Of a stretch of 64,000 nt of DNA, positions 55,130 to 63,856 are shown piece after piece. The DNA is from Sulfitobacter sp. F26204 (GTDB lineage: Bacteria > Pseudomonadota > Alphaproteobacteria > Rhodobacterales > Rhodobacteraceae). The translations under genes and the position numbers were made by a program. Numbering within the stretch: position 1 is the stretch's first letter; each line of letters starts with the position of its first letter. The DNA is taken from NCBI RefSeq assembly GCF_026410305.1, contig NZ_JAPMLQ010000001.1:434001-498000 (forward strand). The letters are read 5' to 3'. The notes under the pieces are model-generated. The model ran no database searches and was not told where the DNA came from. It saw nothing but the letters and a program-made list of their open reading frames with translations.

Positions 55130-56217
55130 CAGGCGGCCCCCCGCAAATTCAGTTCTGTTTGATTGTCAAAGAAATGTGCCTGAGCGGTATCCAGCCCGAC
55201 CCAGACAGTTTGACCTTCGCCGCCGACAAAACCACTGGCGGTACGGACGCGTAAAATGGCTTCTCCGAGCCTCACATCAACGATGTCGTGACTGCCGAGA
55301 GGTTCAATATTGGTGGTCACTGCCTCTGAGTATCCTTTGGTTTTTTCATGGCTCAACAGTATCGCCTCGGGACGCAGTCCAAGTGCGATGCCTGCACCGG
55401 GCTTGGACAAACCGGCCAACATGCCTTCGCCAAAGGAAAAATCCGTTTCGACCCCTTTAAGCGCCACCCTGGTTCCGTCTATTTGAACATCAACGACGTT
55501 CATCACAGGTGAGCCGACAAATTTGGCGACAAAGAGATTGCTGGGCTTCAGGTAAATTTCGTCCGGAGCGCCCACTTGTTGCAGCACCCCATCGTGCAGA
55601 ATGACCATCCGGTCGGCAAGGCTCATTGCTTCGATCTGGTCATGGGTCACATAGACGGAGGTCGAACCGCGCGCGATATGAAGCCGCTTCAGCTCTGCCC
55701 GCATTTGTTCGCGCAATTTTGAATCAAGTACACCAAGTGGCTCGTCCATCAAAAGCGCCTGTGGCCGACGAACAAGCGCACGGCCTATTGCCACACGTTG
55801 CATATCACCACCTGAAAGGGCAGATGGCTTGCGATCGAGATGCTGGGCGATTTGCAGCGTTTCGGCGGTTTCATTGACGGCGCGATTCCGTTCTGCGGCA
55901 TCCATGCGTACCGCACGCAAAGGAAAGGCGATATTTTCGCGTACAGTCATATGCGGGTAAAGCGAGAAAGACTGAAATACGAATGCGATGTCACGGTCAG
56001 CGGCTTTGCGGTCCTGCACTTCCTTTCCGTCGATCAGGATCTTGCCGGATGTTACCGTTTCCAGACCTGCAATTGCGCGCAATGCTGTCGTCTTGCCACC
56101 GCCGGACTGGCCCAACATGACAACAAATTCGCCGTTTTCGATGGTCAGGTGCAGGTCTTTCAAAACTTGATTTTGACCAAAGAACTTCTGGACATTTTTC
56201 ATTTCGATCTGCGCCAT
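55129..56217 (-). CDS. Sugar ABC transporter ATP-binding protein (MalK/UgpC type), first copy
   Basis: 362 residues. Walker A LGQSGGGKTT, signature ALSGGDMQRVAIGRALV and Walker B ALLMDEPLGVLD, with a MalK-like C-terminal half (LGLRPEAILLSHEKTKG). Overlaps the small membrane protein gene by 1 bp and the next ATPase gene by 1 bp. Two ATPase genes in one sugar-uptake operon is less usual than one. Confidence 0.93.
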   Translation of the reverse strand: MAQIEMKNVQKFFGQNQVLKDLHLTIENGEFVVMLGQSGGGKTTALRAIAGLETVTSGKILIDGKEVQDRKAADRDIAFVFQSFSLYPHMTVRENIAFPLRAVRMDAAERNRAVNETAETLQIAQHLDRKPSALSGGDMQRVAIGRALVRRPQALLMDEPLGVLDSKLREQMRAELKRLHIARGSTSVYVTHDQIEAMSLADRMVILHDGVLQQVGAPDEIYLKPSNLFVAKFVGSPVMNVVDVQIDGTRVALKGVETDFSFGEGMLAGLSKPGAGIALGLRPEAILLSHEKTKGYSEAVTTNIEPLGSHDIVDVRLGEAILRVRTASGFVGGEGQTVWVGLDTAQAHFFDNQTELNLRGAA

Positions 56218-56459
56218 CAGTGGGTGCCCCCCGTCTTGTTGACGTCCACGCTGGCGTCTTCCTGATACCGCTCTTCCGGTTCAGGGTCAGGCGCTATCTT
56301 TGATGTAATCATAAAGCTGACGAGCCCGAGTAGGGTCAGCGTCACACCGTATTTGTGTAAAAACAGGCTCCATGGCTGGCACAGCGAGATGATGCCAAAG
56401 ATCATCAGGCTTTGAGCTGCGGGTGCGAGGTAGCGTTGATTGATGGATCTGAAACTCAT
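56217..56459 (-). CDS. Small membrane protein of the ABC transporter operon
   Basis: 80 residues, not recognised. Two likely membrane helices (about 11-28 and 38-52: PAAQSLMIFGIISLCQPWSL and YGVTLTLLGLVSFMITS) are followed by an acidic polar tail. It overlaps the permease gene by 4 bp and the ATPase gene by 1 bp, so it is surely part of the transporter operon. A small membrane protein (DUF2160) sits in the same place in glycerol transporter operons with two ATPases; whether this one is related cannot be told here. Confidence 0.8.
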   Translation of the reverse strand: MSFRSINQRYLAPAAQSLMIFGIISLCQPWSLFLHKYGVTLTLLGLVSFMITSKIAPDPEPEERYQEDASVDVNKTGGTH

Positions 56460-57418
56460 TTGCGGATTGCCCCGAATGACATGCCGCGCAGTAGGTGGTT
56501 GCGCAGAAGGAATGTGAAGATGGCGACGGGGATCAAGAACAAGAGCGTACCTGCTGCAATGACGGTCCAGTCAGGCAGGCCGCTGCCGACCTGCGAAGGA
56601 ATATAAGGGGGTGCGGTCTGGGCATTGCGGTTGGTCATGATCAACGCAAAGGCGTATTCGTTCCAGGCCGTGATAAAGCAGAACACCGCCGTTGCCGCCA
56701 TGCCGGTCAGCGCCTCGGGCAGGACCACTTTGAAAAATGCCTGCATGCGGGTGTAGCCGTCGACCAGCGCTGCTTCTTCGTATTCTTTAGGAATTTCGTC
56801 GATAAACCCTTTCATGATCCATACAGCAAAGGACAGATTGAAAGCGGTATAAAGAATAATCAGCCCCAGATGTGTGTCGTTGAGACCGACTACGCGGTAC
56901 ATTAGGAACATGGGGATTGCGACGACAACAGGCGGTAACATGCGGGTGGACAGGATAAAAAACATCCAGTCGTCTTCGCCCTTTACCTTGAAGCGGCTGA
57001 AGCCATATGCCGTAAGGGTACCCATACAGACGGCAACCACCGTTGAAATGATCGAAACGATCAGGGAGTTCTTGAAACGATCACTGTAACCAGAGGATCG
57101 TACTTCGCCTGTCTTTCGATTACGCACCACTTTTTCACCACCGTCGACAACCATTTTTTCCCACCAGGGGGCGGATTCGTATTCTTCCTGGGTTGGCTGC
57201 TCTCTCAGCTGCGACCGTTTGGTGAACAGTTTCACAAAGGGGGAAACCTCGGGGGTGAAGAACACGGTCGGTGGAATTGTCGTTGCCAGATTACGGGGCT
57301 TGAAGGCTGTTGCAGTGATCCAGTAGATCGGAGTCAGCATGATGATCAGGGCAAGGAAAACCGCGGCTATCGCTGTACGGTTCGTCCATTTTTCGCGGGG
57401 GGTTCGGACACCAGCCAT
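56456..57418 (-). CDS. Carbohydrate ABC transporter permease (MalG type)
   Basis: 320 residues, six main membrane segments and the EAA loop (EYEEAALVDGYTRMQAFFKV). Between the first two segments is a long polar insert (about 50-110) in the periplasm. It pairs with the second permease just upstream, 1 bp apart. The family moves sugars or polyols; substrate not deducible. Confidence 0.93.
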   Translation of the reverse strand: MAGVRTPREKWTNRTAIAAVFLALIIMLTPIYWITATAFKPRNLATTIPPTVFFTPEVSPFVKLFTKRSQLREQPTQEEYESAPWWEKMVVDGGEKVVRNRKTGEVRSSGYSDRFKNSLIVSIISTVVAVCMGTLTAYGFSRFKVKGEDDWMFFILSTRMLPPVVVAIPMFLMYRVVGLNDTHLGLIILYTAFNLSFAVWIMKGFIDEIPKEYEEAALVDGYTRMQAFFKVVLPEALTGMAATAVFCFITAWNEYAFALIMTNRNAQTAPPYIPSQVGSGLPDWTVIAAGTLLFLIPVAIFTFLLRNHLLRGMSFGAIRK

Positions 57419-57419
57419 A

Positions 57420-58310
57420 TCAGCGCGCCTTTACTTTATTTAGGTATTTCACATAGATATTGGTAATTGCGACAACCATAATCAGCACGATGTAGGCAAA
57501 TGCAGAGGACATGCCGGTCTGCCATTCCTGGAAGGCCATCTTGTATAGACGGATCGCGATCAGTTCGGTGTTGGGCTGGGAAGACAGGACATAGGCCAGA
57601 TCAAAGGTTTTGAAGGCTTCCATCGTGCGAAAGATAATCGCGATCATCAGGATCGGGGCCACCAGTGGCAATGTGATCCGGAAAAAGGTGTAAAAACTGC
57701 CCGCGCGGTCGATTTCGGCAGCTTCGTAAAGATGTTTTGGAACGGCGGACAAACCGGCCAGTGACAACAACATGACAAAGGGTGCCCACATCCAGATATC
57801 GACGATGGCGATGGCGTATAGCGCCATATCCGGATCAGCGAGCCATTCAAACTTTCCCAGGCCAAGGAAATAATTGATGATGCCAAAATTGGGATCATAC
57901 AGCAGCTTCCAGAACAGGCCGACGACAGCCATCGACAGCATCATTGGCAACAACAGTAGTGTGGTGATCAGACCTTTCGCCGGAATCGAGCGGTTCAACA
58001 ACATCGCAAGGCCAAAGCCGACGATGACCTGTCCGGTGACAGAAATCAGAACATATTTTGCTGTGATGGAAAAATTCTTCCAGATGAACGGATCGTTGAG
58101 CAATTCGCGATAGTTCTGCAGGCCGACAAAATTTGCAGGCGCATTCGTGGATGCGCGAAAATCGGTAAAGGAATAGCCAAGCGAATAAAGTAACGGAAAA
58201 ATGTTAAAGACGATCAGGAAAACAATCGTCGGCACGATAAAGAGATTGCGAATACTCAGATCGCTCATCCCCTTGGCCGCAGCATGAGATTTCGGATCTA
58301 ATCGGGTCAT
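57420..58310 (-). CDS. Carbohydrate ABC transporter permease (MalF type)
   Basis: 296 residues from the ATG at 58310. The open frame to 58394 would start at TTG inside the hairpin at 58380-58403 and is less likely. Six membrane segments and an EAA-type loop (PKHLYEAAEIDRAGSFYTFF). It follows the binding-protein gene after 115 bp with a hairpin in between, and forms the channel with the next permease. Confidence 0.9.
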   Translation of the reverse strand: MTRLDPKSHAAAKGMSDLSIRNLFIVPTIVFLIVFNIFPLLYSLGYSFTDFRASTNAPANFVGLQNYRELLNDPFIWKNFSITAKYVLISVTGQVIVGFGLAMLLNRSIPAKGLITTLLLLPMMLSMAVVGLFWKLLYDPNFGIINYFLGLGKFEWLADPDMALYAIAIVDIWMWAPFVMLLSLAGLSAVPKHLYEAAEIDRAGSFYTFFRITLPLVAPILMIAIIFRTMEAFKTFDLAYVLSSQPNTELIAIRLYKMAFQEWQTGMSSAFAYIVLIMVVAITNIYVKYLNKVKAR

Positions 58311-58379
58311 GACTTCAGAGGGCACTGGGATGCTTCCTTTGATCTTCAAAGAGATGGGGCTTTGGGTGTCCGGGGGGAG

Positions 58380-58403
58380 AAAGGGGCGCGCCAACGCCCC
58401 TTT
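58380..58403 (-). terminator. Hairpin between the binding-protein and permease genes
   Basis: AAAGGGGCG and CGCCCCTTT with a 6-base loop, 22 bases past the binding-protein stop. The run after it on the minus strand is CTCCCCCC, not T-rich, so it is more likely to protect the 3' end of the binding-protein message or to end it partly, which raises the binding protein over the permeases, as in maltose-type operons. Confidence 0.6.
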
Positions 58404-58425
58404 CTTTGGTTAACTGCGGATGGAA

Positions 58426-59736
58426 TTACTGACCGCGACCGTACTTTTTGAAGGTTTCTTTCCAGTCCGCTGCCAAAGCGTCCAGCGTTTCCTGGGCAGA
58501 ACCCTGATCACCGATGATGAATGGATACAGTCTCTGGTTGGCAGATGTCAGCAGTTCAGCAAATTCAGGCACGGCCCAAAAATCCTTGACCTTGAACATC
58601 GTCTGGTAAAACGCCTCGTTATAAGGTGTTGCCTTGCGGAACTCTTCGGATTCCAGGACTGCTGCACTTGCGGTATAGCCGCCCAACTCAGCCCAGCGTT
58701 TTTGGGTTTCATCCTTGATGAACCATTCCAGGAACTTCATCGATTCCTCCTGGTTCTCGGAATACTTTACAACGGAAATACCCTGTCCACCGAGTGCCGC
58801 AAACTGATCGCCATCGGGGCCCGCCGGATTTGCGAAGAACCCGGTGTTGGCCGCATGTGGGTTGGTTGCTTCGTTCAAAAGGGCTGGAAAGAAGGCAAAG
58901 TAGTTCATCGACATGGCCACCAGGCCTTCGGTGATTGCCTGATTGTTTTCAACAAAAAACGTCTTGGCCCAGCCCGGAGGGGTGTATCCGTAGAGTTTCT
59001 TGTAATTCTCAAGCGCGGCAACTGCCTTGGGTGAGTTGACGTAGCCGTCGACTTCGTAGGTTTCGAAGTTGCCCAGATCGGCACCATAGGAAAAGATTGC
59101 GTTTTCGACCCCCATCACCATCGCATCGTAACTGTTGTCGGTATAGATCGCGATGCCGTAACGATTTTCATCGGGCCGGTGGAAAAACTCGGCAATATCG
59201 GTCAGCTGCGCCCATGTGGCAGGCGGTGCAAGATCGTATCCATATTTTTCCTTGAAGGCGGTCATTTCAGCCGGATCTTCGAACCAGTCCTTGCGATATG
59301 ACCAACCCACGGCATCCCCTTCGGCAGGGACGGCCCAGTATGTGCCAGAGTTGCCAGGATATTCAGCGTAGTATTTGACTGTTGCGGGGGCCATCACTTC
59401 GCCAAGATTATTGGCATCAAAGAATTCAGTCAGATCAACGTAGTGACCGCCCTCAGATGCGGCACCCAACCACTGACTGTCACCGACGATCATGTCATAG
59501 GCGCTGCCGCGCGCGTTGAATTCGGTAAATGCCTTGGTCTGGAAGTCGGCCCATGGCGTTGTCTCAACGGTCACAGAAATCCCGGTTTCCTCTTCATACT
59601 CGTTCGCAAGTTCCTGAAGGTAGTTGGCCGGATCCCATTCGGCCCAGAAGATCACCAGATCTTCAGCCCATGCCGCTGGCGCGGTGAGCGCACCAAGCGC
59701 GACTCCTGCCAGCATTCCATTCATAGTCTTTTTCAT
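58426..59736 (-). CDS. Sugar ABC transporter substrate-binding protein
   Basis: 436 residues from the ATG at 59736 with GGGAGGAAG upstream. A signal peptide (MKKTMNGMLAGVALGALTAP, cut near residue 24 after AWA) leads to a family 1 binding protein: VIFWAEWDPANYLQELANEY at the start and QEESMKFLEWFIKDETQKRW near the end. It catches the substrate in the periplasm. First gene of the six-gene transporter operon, beginning 110 bp from the operator at 59846. Confidence 0.94.
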   Translation of the reverse strand: MKKTMNGMLAGVALGALTAPAAWAEDLVIFWAEWDPANYLQELANEYEEETGISVTVETTPWADFQTKAFTEFNARGSAYDMIVGDSQWLGAASEGGHYVDLTEFFDANNLGEVMAPATVKYYAEYPGNSGTYWAVPAEGDAVGWSYRKDWFEDPAEMTAFKEKYGYDLAPPATWAQLTDIAEFFHRPDENRYGIAIYTDNSYDAMVMGVENAIFSYGADLGNFETYEVDGYVNSPKAVAALENYKKLYGYTPPGWAKTFFVENNQAITEGLVAMSMNYFAFFPALLNEATNPHAANTGFFANPAGPDGDQFAALGGQGISVVKYSENQEESMKFLEWFIKDETQKRWAELGGYTASAAVLESEEFRKATPYNEAFYQTMFKVKDFWAVPEFAELLTSANQRLYPFIIGDQGSAQETLDALAADWKETFKKYGRGQ

Positions 59737-60054
59737 TTCGCTTCCTCCCAGATTTTGTTCCAAATTGCCTTTTGGCGTCTTGGCCTCCGCAGTTCTCCAA
59801 CAAACGGAGCACATCGTTGGCAGTCGTCTTTGATAGACCTCTTTTTGGTACTACCAGATAAAAGAACCTGTCAAGGCTTTGTTTGGAGCGATCTACCCGG
59901 CATTATTTGGGGAAAATTAGTAAATCGCGTGATTATCGTGCCTAAATGACGGTACATTACCTCTTTCGATCTGTGGGATCGTGAATAAAAATGATGGACT
60001 TTGCGCTTTCGATCAGAATAATTGGCCAGACCAGATTGGAGGGGAAGCGGCTAC
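59737..60054. promoter_or_regulatory. Divergent promoter region of the transporter and Tm-1-like units
   Basis: 318 bases without a gene. It holds the operator-like TGGTACTACCA (59846-59856) near the left side and a weaker TGGCCAGACCA (60023-60033), which keeps only the outer TGG...CCA, close to the rightward start. No other strong signal was found; promoters could not be placed with confidence. Confidence 0.6.
59846..59856. promoter_or_regulatory. FadR-type operator candidate 3, TGGTACTACCA
   Basis: TGGTA-C-TACCA is a perfect palindrome, differing from candidate 1 only in the centre base. It lies 110 bp upstream of the binding-protein gene, linking the transporter to the same regulator. Confidence 0.65.
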
Positions 60055-61245
60055 ATGATTCATCTCGTTGGCACATTTGACACCAAAGCAACCGAGATCG
60101 CTTATCTATATGATCTGCTGTCGAAGGGGGGGCAGGAAGTCTGCACAATTGACGTAGGTACACGCAGCACAGCAACACAAATGGACGTACCCCGGACAGA
60201 GGTGATGCGTTTTCATCCCGCAGGTGCCGGTTTTGTGCAATCAACAGAGAATCGCGGACAAGCGGTCGCGGCGATGGCGGCGGCATTTTCAGGTTATTGT
60301 CATGCGCAGGGTCAAACGATTGACGCTATCATCGGCGTTGGCGGTGGCGGTGGCACATCAATTGTCACCGCCGGTATGCGCGCGTTGCCATATGGTGTTC
60401 CCAAAGTCATGGTTTCAACACTCGCTTCGGGTGATGTGGCACCCTATGTTGGCACCAGTGACATCATCATGGTGCCTTCAGTAACCGACATTGCCGGATT
60501 GAACAGGATCAGCCGCCATATCCTGCATAATGCTGCCCAATCGATCCTTGGCATGGCACTTCATCCATATGTGGCAAAAAATGAAAACAGGCCAAGTCTG
60601 GGTCTGAGCATGTTCGGAGTAACGACTCCATCGGTCACCCAGATCTCTTCGCTTTTGGGGCAGCAGTTTGATTGTGTGGTCTTCCACGCCACCGGAACAG
60701 GTGGGCGTTGCATGGAACAATTGTTGACCGAGGGGATGTTGGACGGATTGATCGACATTACTACGACCGAGATTGCGGATGAACTGGTTGGTGGGGTTTT
60801 GTCTGCCGGGGCAACAAGGCTGGATGCGGTGATCGCCAGCGGTGCACCCTATGTTGGTTCGGTTGGTGCCTTGGACATGGTGAATTTCTGGGCCCCGGAG
60901 ACAGTTCCGGAAAAATTCAAAGACAGGTTACTCTATCATCACAATGATAATGTCACGCTGATGCGGACCTCTGCCGCAGAAAGCGCAGAAATCGGTACCT
61001 GGATCGCTGGCAAGCTGAACAAGGCGACGGGGCCTGTGCGGTTATTGGTGCCGGAAAAGGGCGTGTCGGACCTTGATATCGAAGACGGACCATTTTGGGA
61101 TCCAAAGGCAGATGCTGCCCTCTTCGCTGCGCTGGAAGAGGGGTTGAAGCAAACTGAGACCCGCCAGCTCATACGGCTGCCATATCACATCAATGACACT
61201 GCTTTCTCTGCTGCTGCGGCTCAAGCGTATCTCGACATCAATTAG
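60055..61245 (+). CDS. Tm-1-like ATP-binding (UPF0261) protein
   Basis: 396 residues from the ATG at 60055, with GGAGGGG upstream. Opening [20 protein letters not shown] and the glycine-rich [19 protein letters not shown] with [16 protein letters not shown] are the marks of the UPF0261 family. It is the bacterial form of the N-terminal half of the plant Tm-1 resistance protein, which is known to bind ATP. The gene that follows encodes the other half. The bacterial role is not known; its place here suggests a step in the catabolic pathway. Confidence 0.87.
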   Translation: MIHLVGTFDTKATEIAYLYDLLSKGGQEVCTIDVGTRSTATQMDVPRTEVMRFHPAGAGFVQSTENRGQAVAAMAAAFSGYCHAQGQTIDAIIGVGGGGGTSIVTAGMRALPYGVPKVMVSTLASGDVAPYVGTSDIIMVPSVTDIAGLNRISRHILHNAAQSILGMALHPYVAKNENRPSLGLSMFGVTTPSVTQISSLLGQQFDCVVFHATGTGGRCMEQLLTEGMLDGLIDITTTEIADELVGGVLSAGATRLDAVIASGAPYVGSVGALDMVNFWAPETVPEKFKDRLLYHHNDNVTLMRTSAAESAEIGTWIAGKLNKATGPVRLLVPEKGVSDLDIEDGPFWDPKADAALFAALEEGLKQTETRQLIRLPYHINDTAFSAAAAQAYLDIN

Positions 61246-61253
61246 GAAATACC

Positions 61254-62105
61254 ATGACAACAATACCTCGCGCGACCATCCTCAAGAAATTCACAGCTTT
61301 GATCGAAGCCGGCCAGCCGATCATCGGTGGTGGTGCGGGGACCGGTCTTTCCGCAAAATCCGAAGAGGCCGGTGGCATTGATTTGATCGTTATCTACAAT
61401 TCGGGCCGCTACCGGATGGCCGGTCGAGGATCGTCCGCCGGTTTGCTGGCCTATGGCAATGCCAACGAGATCGTCAAGGAAATGGCGGTAGAGGTCTTGC
61501 CAGTGGTCAAACACACGCCGGTTCTGGCGGGTGTGAATGGCACTGATCCCTTCATTCTGATGCCGCAGTTTCTGCAAGAGCTCAAGATGATGGGATTTTC
61601 CGGCGTTCAAAATTTTCCGACAATTGGATTGTTCGATGGGGCCATGCGCCAAAGCTTTGAGGAAACCGGTATGGGTTTCGACCTTGAAGTCGATATGATC
61701 GCACAGGCCCATGCGCTTGACCTGTTGACGACGCCTTACGTGTTTAACCCGCAAGAAGCTGTTGCAATGGCCAAGGCAGGCGCGGACATCGTCGTGGCCC
61801 ATATGGGTGTTACGACCGGTGGTACCATTGGCGCGACTTCAGCGAAAAGCCTTGACGATTGTGTTGCCGAGATTGACGCCATTGCAGCGGCTGCGAAATC
61901 CATACGCGAAGACATTATGGTCATTTGTCACGGCGGGCCGATTGCCATGCCGGATGATGCAGCCTTTGTGTTGCGGCATTGCGCGTGTTGCCACGGGTTT
62001 TACGGTGCCAGTAGTGCGGAACGTCTGCCAACCGAAATTGCCATCCGAGACCAGATTAAACAGTTCAAGGGGATGGATGTGAACACGAGAAAGAAAGAGG
62101 GTTAA
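61254..62105 (+). CDS. TIM-barrel 'phosphoenolpyruvate hydrolase' family protein
   Basis: 283 residues. [40 protein letters not shown] and [11 protein letters not shown] belong to the PF09370-type TIM barrel, related to PEP-utilising and isocitrate-lyase-like barrels; this domain forms the C-terminal half of Tm-1. The name 'PEP hydrolase' is an annotation tradition rather than a shown activity for this protein. It follows the UPF0261 gene by 8 bp, so the two halves are coexpressed. A lyase or hydrolase of a keto-acid is possible. Confidence 0.83.
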   Translation: MTTIPRATILKKFTALIEAGQPIIGGGAGTGLSAKSEEAGGIDLIVIYNSGRYRMAGRGSSAGLLAYGNANEIVKEMAVEVLPVVKHTPVLAGVNGTDPFILMPQFLQELKMMGFSGVQNFPTIGLFDGAMRQSFEETGMGFDLEVDMIAQAHALDLLTTPYVFNPQEAVAMAKAGADIVVAHMGVTTGGTIGATSAKSLDDCVAEIDAIAAAAKSIREDIMVICHGGPIAMPDDAAFVLRHCACCHGFYGASSAERLPTEIAIRDQIKQFKGMDVNTRKKEG

Positions 62106-62106
62106 A

Positions 62107-62544
62107 ATGGCCAAGATGGACAAGCATTTTGTTTATCCCGCCGGGGTGGACAATTTTGGGTTTGATTGGGGGCGATTGGCGCTGACCTGCGCACCAGAGG
62201 TGAATGGTGCCACCCAATTCTCAGCCGGAGTTGTGTTTGTCCCTCCGGGTCAAGGGCACAGCCGTCACAACCATCCCGGCGCGGAAGAGATCATATTCAT
62301 CATCAGGGGAACCGGTGAGCAGATGATCGAAGATGCAGACGGCACGCCAGAAACACGCGAAATCGGTGCCGGATGCACGGTGTTCATTCCCGACGGCCGC
62401 TTTCACGCTACCCGCAATATCGGAACTGAGCCAATGGAGATTTTCGTAGTTTATTCACCCACGGGGCCGGAAAAGCTGCTGCGCGATGCGCCTGATTTCC
62501 GCTTGATCCCCTCTGATGAAGATGACGGAGGGCGCGATGACTGA
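62107..62544 (+). CDS. Cupin-domain protein
   Basis: 145 residues. A single cupin: GQGHSRHNHPGAEEIIFIIR is motif 1 (His-His-Glu ligands) and GCTVFIPDGRFHATRNIG motif 2 (His). Metal-dependent isomerase, lyase or sensor activity is possible in this family. It begins 1 bp after the TIM-barrel gene and overlaps the next by 8 bp, so it is coupled to both. Substrate unknown. Confidence 0.87.
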   Translation: MAKMDKHFVYPAGVDNFGFDWGRLALTCAPEVNGATQFSAGVVFVPPGQGHSRHNHPGAEEIIFIIRGTGEQMIEDADGTPETREIGAGCTVFIPDGRFHATRNIGTEPMEIFVVYSPTGPEKLLRDAPDFRLIPSDEDDGGRDD

Positions 62545-63700
62545 TCTCAGTTATGATTTCGATCACCTGGACAGCCTCATGGAGGAGGCTGGACTGGATG
62601 TGATTTTGGTAACATCCAAACACAATGCCCAATACCTGATGGGCGGATACAAGTTCATCTTCTTTTCCGCCATGGATGCTATCGGGCATGGCCGTTACTT
62701 GCCCGTGGTTGTCTATTTCAAGGGGCAGCGCGACCGGACCGCCTATATCGCCAATAAGATGGAGAAAGGGGAACATGAAAACGCACCACTATGGGTGCCG
62801 CATTTTTATCCGATGGCCTGGGGCAGTGTGGACAGTATCACGCAGGCGATCAGCCACCTTCACGAAATGGGTTTCAAGGCAGGGCGCATTGGCATTGAAC
62901 CACCGTTTTTGCCTTCTGATTCAAAAGAAGTCTTGTTGGACGCCCTGCCAGACTCCGAGTTCATCAATGCTACATCGGTCCTGGAGAATCTTCGCGCCGT
63001 AAAATCTATGGCTGAGTTGTCTCTGCTGCGCGAAGCATCAGAAAAGATCACGGCATCCATGCAAGCAACGATTGCCGCATCAGGAGAAGGAAGTACCAAG
63101 CACGAGATCATCGAACTTTTGCGCCAGGAAGAAACCAAGCGTGGGCTGCAATTTGATTATTGCTTGTTGACCTTGGGTGCCAGCCACAACCGTGCCGGGT
63201 CAGATCAGGCATGGGCCAAAGGTGACATCCTGTCGATCGATTCAGGGGGCAATCTATGTGGTTATATCGGTGACATATGTCGGATGGGTGTGTTGGGCGA
63301 GCCGGACGCCGAACTTGTTGATTTGCTGGGTGAAATACAAGAAATTCAACAGGCGGCTTTTGCAGAAGTGCGCGCCGGGGCAGCGGGCGGGCATGCGATT
63401 GCAGCGGGCCAGGCGGCCTTGGCCAACCAGCCCAATAAGCAATACATCGATTTCTTTGGTCATGGCATGGGGTTGGTCAGTCATGAAGCGCCATTCCTGT
63501 TGACCAATCATCCTGTCGCTTATGAAGGTCGTGATGCAGACAAGCCCTTGAAGGCCGGTATGGTTCTGTCGATTGAAACTCACATGCAACATCCCAAGCG
63601 AGGTTTTATCAAGCTGGAGGACACGCTGGCAGTGACCGAAACCGGTTATGAAATGTTCGGAACCGAAGGGCGTGGTTGGAACCGGAGCGACAAATTCTGA
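62537..63700 (+). CDS. M24 family metallopeptidase-fold protein (Xaa-Pro peptidase/creatinase type)
   Basis: 387 residues from the ATG at 62537, GGAGGG upstream. A creatinase-like N-terminal domain (about 1-155) and a pita-bread C-terminal domain with all five metal ligands: Asp235, Asp246, His309 (FGHGMG), Glu347 (SIETHMQHP) and Glu361 (KLEDTLAV). Members cleave Xaa-Pro peptides, creatine or, in DddP, DMSP; a peptidase in a sugar cluster is odd, so a C-N or C-S/C-O bond hydrolase acting on the imported substrate should be considered. Last gene of its unit. Confidence 0.87.
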   Translation: MTDLSYDFDHLDSLMEEAGLDVILVTSKHNAQYLMGGYKFIFFSAMDAIGHGRYLPVVVYFKGQRDRTAYIANKMEKGEHENAPLWVPHFYPMAWGSVDSITQAISHLHEMGFKAGRIGIEPPFLPSDSKEVLLDALPDSEFINATSVLENLRAVKSMAELSLLREASEKITASMQATIAASGEGSTKHEIIELLRQEETKRGLQFDYCLLTLGASHNRAGSDQAWAKGDILSIDSGGNLCGYIGDICRMGVLGEPDAELVDLLGEIQEIQQAAFAEVRAGAAGGHAIAAGQAALANQPNKQYIDFFGHGMGLVSHEAPFLLTNHPVAYEGRDADKPLKAGMVLSIETHMQHPKRGFIKLEDTLAVTETGYEMFGTEGRGWNRSDKF

Positions 63701-63782
63701 AAATCTATTGCTGGCCGATTGAATTCTTAGCCTGTCGTCAGTTTCGATAGCAAAACCGCAATGAATTGATCTGATGTTTCCG

Positions 63783-63798
63783 TTCAGTCAAGACTGAA
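63783..63798. promoter_or_regulatory. Inverted repeat TTCAGTC-AA-GACTGAA with an adjacent promoter
   Basis: A perfect 7-bp repeat with 2-base centre. Five bases after it is TTGACA (63804-63809), then a 17-base spacer and CTAAAC (63827-63832), a fair promoter for the gene starting at 63857. Position and symmetry fit an operator for the GbsR/MarR-type regulator that follows. Confidence 0.55.
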
Positions 63799-63856
63799 TA
63801 AACTTGACAATGAACTTGCGATGCTCCTAAACGCGAAAATTCGTCAGGAGCTTTTG

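Noticed and set aside
45422..63700. Complete integrative island with att repeats
   Set aside because: No integrase and no second copy of the tRNA-Leu 3' end were found within the window; only a weak border signal remains.
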